In this document: piece by piece, positions 35,167 through 43,847 of the stretch
How positions within the stretch are numbered: position 1 is the first letter of the stretch
Layout of the letters: every line of letters begins with the position of its first letter
DNA from: Rhizobiaceae bacterium
GTDB lineage: Bacteria > Pseudomonadota > Alphaproteobacteria > Rhizobiales > Rhizobiaceae
Direction of reading: 5' to 3'
Length of the DNA stretch: 48,944 bases
Assembly (NCBI GenBank): GCA_028279875.1
Contig: JANQMU010000093.1
Coordinates: forward strand, 1-48,944
Notes under the pieces: generated by a model
The model's database searches: none
What the model was told of the DNA's origin: nothing
The model's input: only the letters and a program-made list of their open reading frames with translations
Made by a program: the position numbers and the translations under genes

Positions 35167-35194
35167 TCACGGCCTGATTTCGGGAATCGGATCG

Positions 35195-35220
35195 AACCCT
35201 CTCGCATCGGCGAGGGGGTT
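35195..35220 (+). terminator. Strong hairpin after the ferric binding protein gene
   Basis: AACCCTCTCGC (35195-35205), loop ATCG and GCGAGGGGGTT (35210-35220) form an 11-bp stem with one G-T pair. The following TGTCGTT is only weakly U-rich, so it may attenuate rather than fully stop transcription before the permease gene. Confidence 0.7.
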
Positions 35221-35373
35221 TGTCGTTGCCGGGTCCTGCGCTATGAGAGCGGCTTGAGGTCCGGTCCTTTCATTCGATGGCGCGGGACCCGCAACGTTTG
35301 AAGTCAACGCTGCTGCGGCATCGGCAATCGTTCCGATTTCCGGTGCCAAAAACGATTTGGAAGGTATGTTCTG

Positions 35374-37074
35374 CTGAGGCCGTCTGCACGATTTGATCTG
35401 CCAGTCCTGCGCGGTGTCCGAGACGGTGCCGCAGAGCGGGTCTTCAAATATGGCGCCGGCGCGGCGGCGCTACTTTGCCTGCTGCCGATGGTCGCCGTTG
35501 CGCTGGCGGCTGCCTTCGGTTCCACCGAAACCCTGTCGCACCTCGCCGACACCGTTCTGTGGCGCTACACGATGACGACGATCAGCCTGATGGTGCTGGT
35601 GGCCATCGGCACCGCCGTGATCGGCACCGGAACAGCCTGGCTTGTGACGATGACCCGCTTTCCGGGCGTGCGTATCTTCGAAGTGTCCCTCACCCTGCCA
35701 TTTGCCTTCCCGGCCTATGTGATGGGCTATGCCTATACCGATTTTCTCGACCATCCGGGCGCCGTACAAACGGCGCTGCGGTCGATCACCGGCTGGGGCC
35801 CGCGCGACTACTGGTTTCCCGAAATCCGCAGTGTCGAGGGCGCGGCGTTCATGCTGATCCTGGTGCTCTATCCTTACGTCTACCTCCTGGCACGGGCGGC
35901 TTTCATGCAGGAATCGGCGACGGCCAATCTTGCGGCGCGGACCATGGGTCGCGGTCCCTGGGCCGCCTTCCGGCAGATATCGCTGCCCATGGCTCGTCCG
36001 GCGATTGCCGGCGGGGTGCTGCTGGCCGTCATGGAGACGATCGCCGATTTCGGCACGGTCAGCTATTTCGGCATCCAGACCTTTGCAACGGGCATCTACA
36101 CAAGCTGGTTCTCGCTGGCCGACCGCGGCGGCGCGGCCCAGCTTGCGCTGTGCCTTCTGGGCTTTGCGCTGTTTCTGGCGGTCCTCGAACAGGTCCAGCG
36201 CGGTGCGGCGCGCAATTACGGCGCCGGCAAGCGGTTCGAGCGCCTGCCGCCCGTGGTCCTGACGGGCTGGCGGCGCTGGGGGGCCGTTGCCTTCTGCGGA
36301 TTTCCGGTGGTTTTCGGTTTTCTCCTGCCGCTCGTCGTGCTGTTCCAGATGGGTCTTGGTTCGGAGCAGGATCTGCTGTCCGACCGGTATCTCGGATTCA
36401 TCCGCAACTCGATCGTCCTTGCCGGCGTCGCGGCATTTGCGACCGTCACGGCAGCCGTTCTCATCGCCTCCTACCGGCGGCTCAGTCCCGGGCGCATGGC
36501 GGCTGCCAGCGCCTATATCGCCCGGATCGGCTATGCGGTTCCCGGAGGGGTGATCGCCGTCGGCCTGCTGGTGCCGTTCGCGGCGCTCGACAACTGGATC
36601 GACGCGCGCGCCGAGGCCTGGTTCGGCATCTCCACCGGACTGATATTCACCGGCACCATCACCGTTCTGGTCATGGCCTATATGGTCCGTTTCATGGCGG
36701 CCGCCCTCAACACCTATGATGCCGGCCTCTCGACGGTCAATCCGAACATGGATGCGGTCGCCCGCACGCTCGGGGAGTCGCCCGTCGGGATGCTGCGCCG
36801 GGTGCATCTGCCGATCCTGCGCCCCTCGCTGTACACTGCTCTCCTGATCGTCTTTGTCGACGTCATGAAGGAACTGCCCGCCACCTTGATCATGCGACCG
36901 TTCAACTTCGATACGCTGGCCGTCCAGGCACACCGGCTTGCCGCCGACGAGCGGCTTGCCGGCGCCGCCGTTCCGTCGCTGGTCATCGTCGCCGTCGGCC
37001 TGCTGCCGGTCATTCTCCTGTGCCGGGCCCTTGCCCGCCGGGCGACCCATGCCCGCCTGGCCGTTGTGCAATAG
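35374..37074 (+). CDS. Ferric-iron ABC transporter permease (FbpB type), probable non-AUG start
   Basis: About 566 residues with two fused permease halves, each carrying an EAA-type loop (RTMGRGPWAAFRQISLPMARP and RTLGESPVGMLRRVHLPILR). It moves Fe3+ delivered by the binding protein across the inner membrane. The first ATG in frame (35488) would cut off half of helix 1 (GAGAAALLCLLPMVAVALAA). The frame is open upstream to a stop at 35299 but has no ATG, GTG or TTG. The best start is CTG at 35374 or 35371, placed after GGAAGG (35359-35364). An ATG at 35366 is out of frame, so a one-base sequencing or real indel is the alternative. No ATPase gene follows. Confidence 0.85.
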   Translation: MRPSARFDLPVLRGVRDGAAERVFKYGAGAAALLCLLPMVAVALAAAFGSTETLSHLADTVLWRYTMTTISLMVLVAIGTAVIGTGTAWLVTMTRFPGVRIFEVSLTLPFAFPAYVMGYAYTDFLDHPGAVQTALRSITGWGPRDYWFPEIRSVEGAAFMLILVLYPYVYLLARAAFMQESATANLAARTMGRGPWAAFRQISLPMARPAIAGGVLLAVMETIADFGTVSYFGIQTFATGIYTSWFSLADRGGAAQLALCLLGFALFLAVLEQVQRGAARNYGAGKRFERLPPVVLTGWRRWGAVAFCGFPVVFGFLLPLVVLFQMGLGSEQDLLSDRYLGFIRNSIVLAGVAAFATVTAAVLIASYRRLSPGRMAAASAYIARIGYAVPGGVIAVGLLVPFAALDNWIDARAEAWFGISTGLIFTGTITVLVMAYMVRFMAAALNTYDAGLSTVNPNMDAVARTLGESPVGMLRRVHLPILRPSLYTALLIVFVDVMKELPATLIMRPFNFDTLAVQAHRLAADERLAGAAVPSLVIVAVGLLPVILLCRALARRATHARLAVVQ

Positions 37075-37271
37075 GCGTGTTTCCCTGCCGGGCGCGACCG
37101 TCGCTGTTGACGAAAAACCGCAAATGAGGAGAGATCTGATATCGAAGGTCGATGCGCATTGCGCCATGTCTGACGGTACCGCCACCATTGCGCCGGTTGC
37201 GCCCGCCAGCAGGATCACGGCACGGTGACGGCCCGCTTCAGCGCAGAGGACAGCAGGGAAAGGATAGTTCG

Positions 37272-37604
37272 ATGTTCATCGCCATGAACCGTTTCAAGAT
37301 CAAGCGAGGCTCCGAGGAGGCGTTCGAGACGCTCTGGAAAAACCGCGAGTCGCATCTGGAGGACACGCCGGGCTTCGTGGAGTTCAAGCTCCTGCGCGGA
37401 CCCGCCGACGATGAGGGCGGCTTCACGCTCTATGCGTCGCACACAACCTGGAAGACCAGGGTGGATTTCGAGAACTGGACCAAGTCGCTTCAGTTTCGCG
37501 AGGCCCACAAGAACGCCGGCAAAAACGATGTGCAATATCTGGGCCACCCACAGCTTGAGACATTCGAGGCGGTGAAGGGCACGCTGCTGGCGAATGCTGT
37601 TTGA
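37272..37604 (+). CDS. Haem-degrading monooxygenase (IsdG / HmuQ type)
   Basis: The 110-residue ABM-fold protein begins MFIAMNRFKIKRGSEEAFE and has DTPGFVEFKLLRG and WTKSLQFREAHKNAG. The IsdG catalytic triad is present: Asn6, Trp69 and His79, with the Trp-to-His spacing of 10 seen in IsdG. It would open the haem ring to release iron. GGGAAAGGA lies before the ATG at 37272, and the longer frame to 37152 is not needed. It follows the ferric permease by about 200 bases, fitting a combined iron-acquisition locus. Confidence 0.88.
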   Translation: MFIAMNRFKIKRGSEEAFETLWKNRESHLEDTPGFVEFKLLRGPADDEGGFTLYASHTTWKTRVDFENWTKSLQFREAHKNAGKNDVQYLGHPQLETFEAVKGTLLANAV

Positions 37605-38017
37605 GTGAGCTGTAGCTGGAATTGGATGCCTGCAAGCAGGCGGCCATGCGGCGCTGTCTCAAAGCCGAGTATTGTGATGGTGTTCTCGCGTGGCGCCATG
37701 CGATCTGCTTCCGTCCCGTGCTTGTGCTGCGGCAGGCTCAGCGGCTGATGGACAGTCGCAATTGTGGAAGCAGTGAATTTGAGGTGTCCCGCGGCGGAAT
37801 CGCAATGCAGGTTCAAGAATACTGACACAGTTGGCTTGGAGCTAACTGAGACGTGCTGTTGGGATTCCTGAACAACAGCAGGTCGCGCAATCCCCTAAAC
37901 TGTAAGTCTGATATGAGGAAAACCGACGCCTTTTGTGGATAACCCAGGTGTCATCGATGCTTCACTGGTGCAACGTATGATTGTCGGATAACCCTTCGTA
38001 CGAGAGTGGGTTCCTGG
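37605..38017. other. Intergenic region before gspD
   Basis: 413 bases without a supported gene. A perfect GCCTGC-AA-GCAGGC hairpin lies just after the monooxygenase gene (about 37628-37641) but has no T-run. The right part should hold the gspD promoter; I see no clear -35/-10 pair. Confidence 0.35.
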
Positions 38018-40138
38018 ATGGTGCTGGTGTCAAATCTTCAAAAAATCGTTTTGATATCTGCTCTCGCCCTTATGTCCGGCTGCATGTCGAGTCCGCATTC
38101 TGGCAACCTGTTTGAAGATGCGTTGTCCGGGATGGAGCGATGGGGCGCACCAAAGCCTGCTCAAGCGGGAAATGGTCAATCGGTCATAAATTCCGGACAA
38201 GGGAAATCCGCATTTTCGCGGACTGTCCAGCAAGGAAGCGGGAGTTTGGTGTCCTCATCCGCCCCGGCCGTTGCGCCCGGGACAACCCGGTCGGGCAAAG
38301 ACGGTTATACACTCAATTTGGCAAATGTTCCGATCCGCGATGCGGCCAAGAAGGTCCTAGGCGACACGCTTGGCATCAATTATGTCGTGGATTCTCAAGT
38401 CAGTGGCTCGATGACGATCCAGACCAGTGCCCCGGTGTCGCGTGATGCTCTGGTTGAAATCTTCGAAACCGCGCTGTCCATCAACGATGCGGCAATCGTG
38501 CGCAAGGGCAACACCTATCAAATTGTTCGAACCGTCAGTGCGTTGGGGGCGACGCCGGCGATCAGTGTTCCGCGTTCCTCCCGATCCGGCCCGGGACTTA
38601 AAGTTCAGGTCATAGAACTTCAGCACATAGCTGCGGATGAAATGAATAACATCCTTGCGCCGATCACGCGCGAGGGCATGATCCTGCGTGTCGATGGCAA
38701 GCGCAATTTGCTGATTCTGGCCGGCAATTCACCGGACCTGCGAGCGATGCGAGAAGCGATATCTGTGTTCGATGTGGACTGGATGCGCGGCATGTCAGTC
38801 GCTCTGCACCCGCTGGAAACGTCTCAACCTGTCCCGATAGCCAACGAGCTGGACGAGATTTTCGGCAACACGGGAAATTCAAAATCCAAGATCATTCGCT
38901 TTCTGCCCAATGAACGGCTGAATGCCATTCTCGTTATCACATCGCGGCCGAAATATCTTGGCAGGGCAGCCACTTGGATCAACAAGCTCGATAAACAGGC
39001 TAAGACCAATGAGGACCAGCTGTTTGTTTACAACATCCAAAACAGGCCCGCCAAGGAACTGGCAGAGATATTGCGGGCTGTCCTTGCGCAGGAAAATACC
39101 GATATCGCTGGAAGCGAAGATCTGGTCGCGCCGCAACTGACGGCCGTCGAAATCTCGTCCGAGGGCTCAGGCGAAACCAGTCGCCGACGGTCGGGCGGCA
39201 GTGGATCGCGCCTTCAAAAATCGGTTGTGGCGGACGTTGAGAACAATGCACTGCTGATTTCGGCCACCGCCCGTGAATATGAGCGAATCGAGCGCATCCT
39301 GCGTCAGTTGGATGTTCTTCCGACACAGGTTCTCTTGGAAGCGGTCATCGCCGAGGTCACACTGAATGATGAGTTGAAACTCGGTATGCGCTGGTTCTTT
39401 GAAAATGGCGGCTTTGAATTGGGATTGTCTGAACTGGCATCCGGATTTGCCGGTGCAGCTTTTCCCGGCTTCTCTTGGACCTATGCAAGCAGCAATATTC
39501 AGGTGACGATCAATGCATTGGCGAGCATAACAGATGTCAATATTATCTCGTCTCCGACGCTGATGGCCCGCAACAACCAGAAAGCTGTTTTGCAGGTCGG
39601 AGATGAGGTGCCGATTGTAACGCAACAGGCAATTGGCGCCAGCAGCACGGCTGCCATAGTCAACACCGTAGAGATGCGTGACACCGGCATCATCCTTACT
39701 GTGGTCCCGAGGGTCAACAAGTCAGGGCGGGTCATGCTCGACATAGAGCAGGAGGTGAGCACCGTCGTTGCAACGACGTCGAGCGGAATTGACTCGCCGA
39801 CGATCCGGCAGCGCAAAATCACCACTCAAGTCACTGTCCATGACGGAGAAACGCTTGCGCTTGGTGGGTTGATTCAGGAGAGCAATACGCTGAGCCGCTC
39901 GCAGGTCCCGATATTGGGAAACATCCCATTGCTGGGCAACGCGTTCAAGAACAAAACGGACAAGATAAAGCGCACCGAACTCATCATTTTCATCAGGCCG
40001 CGGGTTGTGAGAAGCGTCCAGGAGGCCCGCGGTGTTACGGCGGAGTTTCGCGATCAACTCAATCTGGAAAGTCCGATCAGCAAACGCCGTAGGGGCAAAA
40101 CAAAACGAGAGCGGGATATCAATCGGTTGGTCTATTGA
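38018..40138 (+). CDS. gspD: Type II secretion outer-membrane secretin
   Basis: GspD forms the multimeric outer-membrane channel of the type II system. About 706 residues, with a lipoprotein-type signal (LISALALMSGC, Cys22). The N0 domain (YTLNLANVPIRDAAKKVLGD) is followed by N1-N3 (LKVQVIELQHIAADEMNNIL, VYNIQNRPAKELAEILRAVL), a basic Ser/Gly linker (SRRRSGGSGSR) and the secretin core (VLLEAVIAEVTLNDELKLGM, QVGDEVPIVT, TVHDGETLALGGLI, KRTELIIFIRPRVV). ATG 38018 is chosen; GTG 38006 is four residues longer. The lipobox suggests self-piloting to the outer membrane, since no pilotin gene is nearby. The prepilin peptidase gene starts in its stop codon. Confidence 0.95.
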   Translation: MVLVSNLQKIVLISALALMSGCMSSPHSGNLFEDALSGMERWGAPKPAQAGNGQSVINSGQGKSAFSRTVQQGSGSLVSSSAPAVAPGTTRSGKDGYTLNLANVPIRDAAKKVLGDTLGINYVVDSQVSGSMTIQTSAPVSRDALVEIFETALSINDAAIVRKGNTYQIVRTVSALGATPAISVPRSSRSGPGLKVQVIELQHIAADEMNNILAPITREGMILRVDGKRNLLILAGNSPDLRAMREAISVFDVDWMRGMSVALHPLETSQPVPIANELDEIFGNTGNSKSKIIRFLPNERLNAILVITSRPKYLGRAATWINKLDKQAKTNEDQLFVYNIQNRPAKELAEILRAVLAQENTDIAGSEDLVAPQLTAVEISSEGSGETSRRRSGGSGSRLQKSVVADVENNALLISATAREYERIERILRQLDVLPTQVLLEAVIAEVTLNDELKLGMRWFFENGGFELGLSELASGFAGAAFPGFSWTYASSNIQVTINALASITDVNIISSPTLMARNNQKAVLQVGDEVPIVTQQAIGASSTAAIVNTVEMRDTGIILTVVPRVNKSGRVMLDIEQEVSTVVATTSSGIDSPTIRQRKITTQVTVHDGETLALGGLIQESNTLSRSQVPILGNIPLLGNAFKNKTDKIKRTELIIFIRPRVVRSVQEARGVTAEFRDQLNLESPISKRRRGKTKRERDINRLVY

Positions 40139-40629
40139 TGTTGCCTTTGAGTTGGTCTCTTCTTTTGTTGGTGTTTGCCTTGATCGTGCTTCTCGCGGTC
40201 ATTTCGGTCATTGATATTCAAACCCTGACGATACCGAACAGTCTCAATGCGGCTCTTGCGGTGGCTGGACTGGGCTTCCAACTGGGTTTTGCCCCGGTGA
40301 CTTCGATGGCCCCAATCGCCGGTGCCCTGTTGTTGGTCGCAATATTTTTTCTGGTGCGAGCACTCTATCGGCGCATGCGAGGGACCGTTGGACTGGGCCT
40401 GGGTGATGTCAAGATGGCCGGGGCATCGGCGTTGTGGCTGCAGCCGGCAAGCCTGCCCATTTTTGTCTTTGTGTCCAGCGCTACTGCGCTGACATTCTTG
40501 CTGTTTTTCGGGAAGCGGGATGTTCGATATGGGATGACCGGCAGATTACCATTTGGTCCGTTCCTCGCGCTGGGGCTGCTGGTGACCTGGTGCCTGGAGA
40601 CCTTCACTGACATTGGGTTGCTGGTTTAA
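40138..40629 (+). CDS. gspO: Short prepilin peptidase (type IV leader peptidase, A24)
   Basis: The 163-residue membrane protein carries both catalytic aspartates of the A24 family: Asp26 in VIDIQTLTIPN and Asp90 in GLGLGDVKM. It lacks the N-terminal methylase domain of E. coli GspO, like CpaA/TadV-type peptidases, so it may cleave without N-methylating. It removes the leaders of the pseudopilins encoded nearby. The ATG overlaps the gspD stop (TGATG). Confidence 0.92.
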   Translation: MLPLSWSLLLLVFALIVLLAVISVIDIQTLTIPNSLNAALAVAGLGFQLGFAPVTSMAPIAGALLLVAIFFLVRALYRRMRGTVGLGLGDVKMAGASALWLQPASLPIFVFVSSATALTFLLFFGKRDVRYGMTGRLPFGPFLALGLLVTWCLETFTDIGLLV

Positions 40630-40647
40630 CGAATGCTGGAGGCGAAC

Positions 40648-41106
40648 ATGGAGAATTTGACCAGGCAGGAGCATGAGCCACCTTCCTGCAGGTGTTCAGG
40701 ACATGCAGGTTTCACGATGGTTGAACTGCTTGTGGTTCTGGCCATCATAGGCTTGATAACGTCGTTCGCAGTCCCGCAGGTATTACGTTATCTGGGGTCG
40801 GCGCGGGCGGACACCGCCAAGGTGCAGATCAGCAATATCGAGGCTGCACTGGAGCTGTACTACATCGACAACCTGCAATATCCGGATGCGGATCAGGGTA
40901 TAGCGGCCCTGGCGGTCCAGCCAGCGGGCGAGACGCGCTGGAACGGACCATATTTGAAGAAAGCCGATGCCTTGAAAGACCCGTGGGGAAATTCCTATGC
41001 GTACACCATCGATGACAATACAGGTGCGGTGATCGTTTCGTCCCTCGGTCGGGATGGGAAAATCGGCGGAGACGGCTTGGATGCAGATATCTCCAATACT
41101 GATTGA
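40648..41106 (+). CDS. gspG: Type II secretion major pseudopilin
   Basis: The 152-residue protein has a long leader (21 residues, ending HAG) cut before FTMVELLVVLAIIGLI, with Glu5 of the mature protein present. The rest has the GspG order: NIEAALELYYIDNLQYPDAD, WNGPYLKKADALKDPWGNSY and SLGRDGKIGGDGLDADISNT with the Asp residues of the calcium site. GGAGG decides for ATG 40648 over 40633. It is the last plus-strand gene of the locus, 13 bases from the end of gspJ on the other strand. Confidence 0.95.
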   Translation: MENLTRQEHEPPSCRCSGHAGFTMVELLVVLAIIGLITSFAVPQVLRYLGSARADTAKVQISNIEAALELYYIDNLQYPDADQGIAALAVQPAGETRWNGPYLKKADALKDPWGNSYAYTIDDNTGAVIVSSLGRDGKIGGDGLDADISNTD

Positions 41107-41119
41107 ATCATCCACGACC

Positions 41120-41791
41120 CTAGTTTTGAGCCGCTCTGATTTTCGCAATCCCGGTACTTTGATAGGATTTCCCGTTCCGTTCGACGTTGACGGAGAATCT
41201 TACGGCCATCGGCAGTGATCGGTCCTGTGTCCATGAATCTGTCCAGACCGCGGAGGACTGGCCGGCCAGCCTTCCGAAATACTCAAAACGCAAGTCTGAT
41301 GCGTGTTCCAGGATCGTGACGGAAATTGGTTGTTGCTCCGAACGTTCGTCGCTTTGGAACCGGCGCACGGCCATAATTTGAACGATCTTTCCGGCCCCAA
41401 GGCCTGGGGAAAACCGAATTTGACGGGTGCGTAGCGCGGCTTCGCTGATGCCGATTCGGGATCCGGCGAGGAAACTCAATTGGGTGGGGTTTCCCGCAAA
41501 AAAAACACGATTCTGATTTTGTGAAATGTCGAGGGGCAGCGCCATGGCCGCCTCAATGGAACGCTCTAGATAGCGGGCCGTTTGGTCCAGTTGTTGCTGC
41601 GTTTCATGGTCATGATGTATCTGTGACACTTTCCGAAGCTGTCCCAGAAAGGCCGTTGTCATCCCCGTAATCAGCGCCACAATAGACAAGGTCACAAGGA
41701 TTTCCAGCAGTGTGAAGCCGTCACTGCTGCTGCACGCGCGGCGTTTGGCCATCCGTGATGCAAAGCGTCCGCGAACCGAATGGACGGCCAA
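41120..41791 (-). CDS. gspJ: Type II secretion minor pseudopilin GspJ
   Basis: 223 residues. A 25-residue leader ending SSSDG precedes FTLLEILVTLSIVALITG. The body contains TARYLERSIEAAMALPL and a C-terminal beta domain with SVTILEHASDLRFEYFG. It belongs to the pilus-tip complex with GspI, GspK and GspH. The TTG at 41791 starts directly after the gspI stop and is preceded by GGAGGG, so I prefer it to ATG 41752. It is the last gene of the minus-strand operon. Confidence 0.88.
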   Translation of the reverse strand: MAVHSVRGRFASRMAKRRACSSSDGFTLLEILVTLSIVALITGMTTAFLGQLRKVSQIHHDHETQQQLDQTARYLERSIEAAMALPLDISQNQNRVFFAGNPTQLSFLAGSRIGISEAALRTRQIRFSPGLGAGKIVQIMAVRRFQSDERSEQQPISVTILEHASDLRFEYFGRLAGQSSAVWTDSWTQDRSLPMAVRFSVNVERNGKSYQSTGIAKIRAAQN

Positions 41792-42169
41792 CTAATCGCC
41801 CTCCGAAAAGCCGATATAAGTGGTGGACAGTTTCGGCAACGCCCGGTGCTGGATCCGTAAAGTCACGATGCGAATATCCTGAGCAGCCTCAACCTGGATC
41901 GGATCAACGGACAGGTGCCAGGTGTAGTTTTGACCATGATTGCCGCTTTCTTCCCGGCCGGATTTGATCTGGCCCGATTTCTCCAGCAAAACTGTCCTTG
42001 CGATATCGCGCAATTGAGCTTCAATCCTCGAGCGCTCGGCGTTGTGAACGCTGAAACTCACAGTACGGACAGCCATGGCCAATGAAACTGAAATGATGAC
42101 AAAAGCGACAATGGTTTCCAGCAACGTGAAACCGGCGGTTCGCTCGCTCTGGATACCAGTTGCCTTCAT
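41792..42169 (-). CDS. gspI: Type II secretion minor pseudopilin GspI
   Basis: 125 residues. The leader MKATGIQSERTAG is cut before FTLLETIVAFVIISVSLAMA (Glu5 present). It forms the core of the tip complex with GspJ and GspK. ATG 42169 gives a 4-base ATGA overlap with gspH, the pattern of the whole operon; the open extension to 42202 is therefore unlikely. Confidence 0.88.
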   Translation of the reverse strand: MKATGIQSERTAGFTLLETIVAFVIISVSLAMAVRTVSFSVHNAERSRIEAQLRDIARTVLLEKSGQIKSGREESGNHGQNYTWHLSVDPIQVEAAQDIRIVTLRIQHRALPKLSTTYIGFSEGD

Positions 42170-42642
42170 TCCTTCAATACCGTCGTTAATCCGGTCAACC
42201 AACTGGTCTGCAGCTTTATTGAAGATTGTCCGGCGTGCCGCATGGTGATCTCCATGCCGGTGGAGCCACCCTCGCTGAAGAAAATGACGGGTATGCGTCC
42301 GGTCACAGTTATGAGTTCTTGCCCCACAAGTATCGAAACATCGAATCCGGCAGGAATAAGAAGTGTATTTCCCATATTCGAATAGTCGATTGTGCGCTGC
42401 TGCAAGTCGAACAGGATGGTGCGCGATGTGCCTGTCACCAAAGAGTCCTGTTGCGCCTGAGAGAGAAGCTGAGCGGTATCTTTTGCAAAGTTCTCAAGGC
42501 TGACCATCGACTGTCGTTGCGATAAAGCAAAACCCGCGATGCCGCTGCCCAGCGCGATGATCAGCAGGACAGTCAGCAGTTCCACAAGGGTAAAGCCCTG
42601 CGTATCGTCTCCTGATCTATTCCCGGCGGTTGTGGATCTCAT
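42166..42642 (-). CDS. gspH: Type II secretion minor pseudopilin GspH
   Basis: 158 residues. The leader MRSTTAGNRSGDDTQG is cut before FTLVELLTVLLIIALGSGIA. The body matches GspH/FimT (NFAKDTAQLLSQAQQDSLVT, GTSRTILFDLQQRTIDY, SEGGSTGMEITM). It links the tip complex to the GspG fibre. It overlaps gspF by 4 bases (ATGA) and gspI by 4 bases. Confidence 0.92.
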   Translation of the reverse strand: MRSTTAGNRSGDDTQGFTLVELLTVLLIIALGSGIAGFALSQRQSMVSLENFAKDTAQLLSQAQQDSLVTGTSRTILFDLQQRTIDYSNMGNTLLIPAGFDVSILVGQELITVTGRIPVIFFSEGGSTGMEITMRHAGQSSIKLQTSWLTGLTTVLKE

Positions 42643-43847
42643 CGAATGGCAACGTCGTTTATGCTCAACAGGGTTGTCATCACCGACGTCACCAATCCTC
42701 CGATAAGGAGCCCGAGCAGGATGGTGATTGCCGGGGTCAGAAATTTGAGGAGGCGTTCAAGCTTCCTTTTCTGCCGCAATTCCATTGCGCTGGCGGCGCG
42801 GGAAAGCATTGTCGGAAGATTATTGGACTCTTCACCAATGCGAAGGTGGGCGACGAGCCCGTCCGTCAGAAGGTTGGTCTTGGAAAGGGCGGTATGCAAG
42901 CTCGATCCCGACGTTACGTCGTCCTGCGCGCGGGCGAGCGTTGATCTGAGCGGTCCTGCTGTTGCCGTTTCGGTGGCCAGACGCAAGGCCTCCTTCATGG
43001 TCACGCCATTGGACAGCAACAGATGGAGAGTGCGCAGATAACGCGCGACAGCGCCGTCCTCAATGAAATTGGCGACAAAGGGAAGATATTGGCGCAATGA
43101 AACAAGTTGGCGCCTTACGCGATCAGAAACAAGTATGGAGAGGGTGCCGAGCAAAGACAGTACCATGATCCACAAGCCGAATTTGGAGAGGAATTGGCGA
43201 AAAGCGGACAGCACCGAAACAATCGCCGGTTTGCGCGCTTCGCTTCCTTCAAATATCGGTTCGATCGCCGGTACCAGATAAAAGGCCAAAACGAATATCG
43301 CGGCGACCATCATGACGACGAGAAACAGCGGGTAAAGCAGTGCTTCTTGCACTTCCTTTCGGCGTTTTTCGGCTTCCTCATAACGTGTTGAAATAGCCTG
43401 GAAGACCTTCGGCAAATTGCCGCTGTTCTCGCCTGCAGAAATGAGCGCGATAACATCCGATGGAAGATCATCGGCCATGAAGGACCCGGCAACCGGGTTA
43501 CCTTCATTGAGCTTTGTCAAAATGGTCTCAAAGCGGCCCTTCTCGGCGCGGTTGCGCGTGTCTGCAACCATTGCCGAAATTGCCTGATCCACCGTGAAGC
43601 CGGACTGCAGCAGCACCGACATTTCAGAGAACATTCTGGTATTGTCGACCCTGTCGGAAAGGGAGAAGCCGGCCGCTCGTTCCTTTCGGGATGGCGTGAC
43701 ATCGCCTCTGTTCGTCGCCTGCAGTTGGAAAGGCAATTTGCCGGACTTCGAAAGAGCCTGGAAAGCAGACCGCTCATTGCCCGCATCGATCGTGCCGCTG
43801 TCGATTTTGCCGTTTTTGAGATAGGCCTTGTAAGCAAAATGGGGCAC
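42639..43847 (-). CDS. gspF: Type II secretion inner-membrane platform protein
   Basis: 402 residues with the duplicated GspF domain. The first contains FSEMSVLLQSGFTVDQAISA and LISAGENSGNLPKVFQAIST, and the second YLRTLHLLLSNGVTMKEALR and HLRIGEESNNLPTMLSRAAS. Three membrane helices are visible (about 175-195, 220-245, 380-400). It is the membrane base that couples the GspE ATPase to pilus growth. The start is GTG at 43847, right after the gspE stop. Confidence 0.95.
   Translation of the reverse strand: MPHFAYKAYLKNGKIDSGTIDAGNERSAFQALSKSGKLPFQLQATNRGDVTPSRKERAAGFSLSDRVDNTRMFSEMSVLLQSGFTVDQAISAMVADTRNRAEKGRFETILTKLNEGNPVAGSFMADDLPSDVIALISAGENSGNLPKVFQAISTRYEEAEKRRKEVQEALLYPLFLVVMMVAAIFVLAFYLVPAIEPIFEGSEARKPAIVSVLSAFRQFLSKFGLWIMVLSLLGTLSILVSDRVRRQLVSLRQYLPFVANFIEDGAVARYLRTLHLLLSNGVTMKEALRLATETATAGPLRSTLARAQDDVTSGSSLHTALSKTNLLTDGLVAHLRIGEESNNLPTMLSRAASAMELRQKRKLERLLKFLTPAITILLGLLIGGLVTSVMTTLLSINDVAIR

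Noticed and set aside
35470..37218. A 582-codon open frame on the minus strand opposite the ferric permease gene
   Set aside because: It is the antisense shadow of a GC-rich gene: composition is Arg/Asp/Gly/His-rich without any domain, and the plus strand has clear permease motifs.
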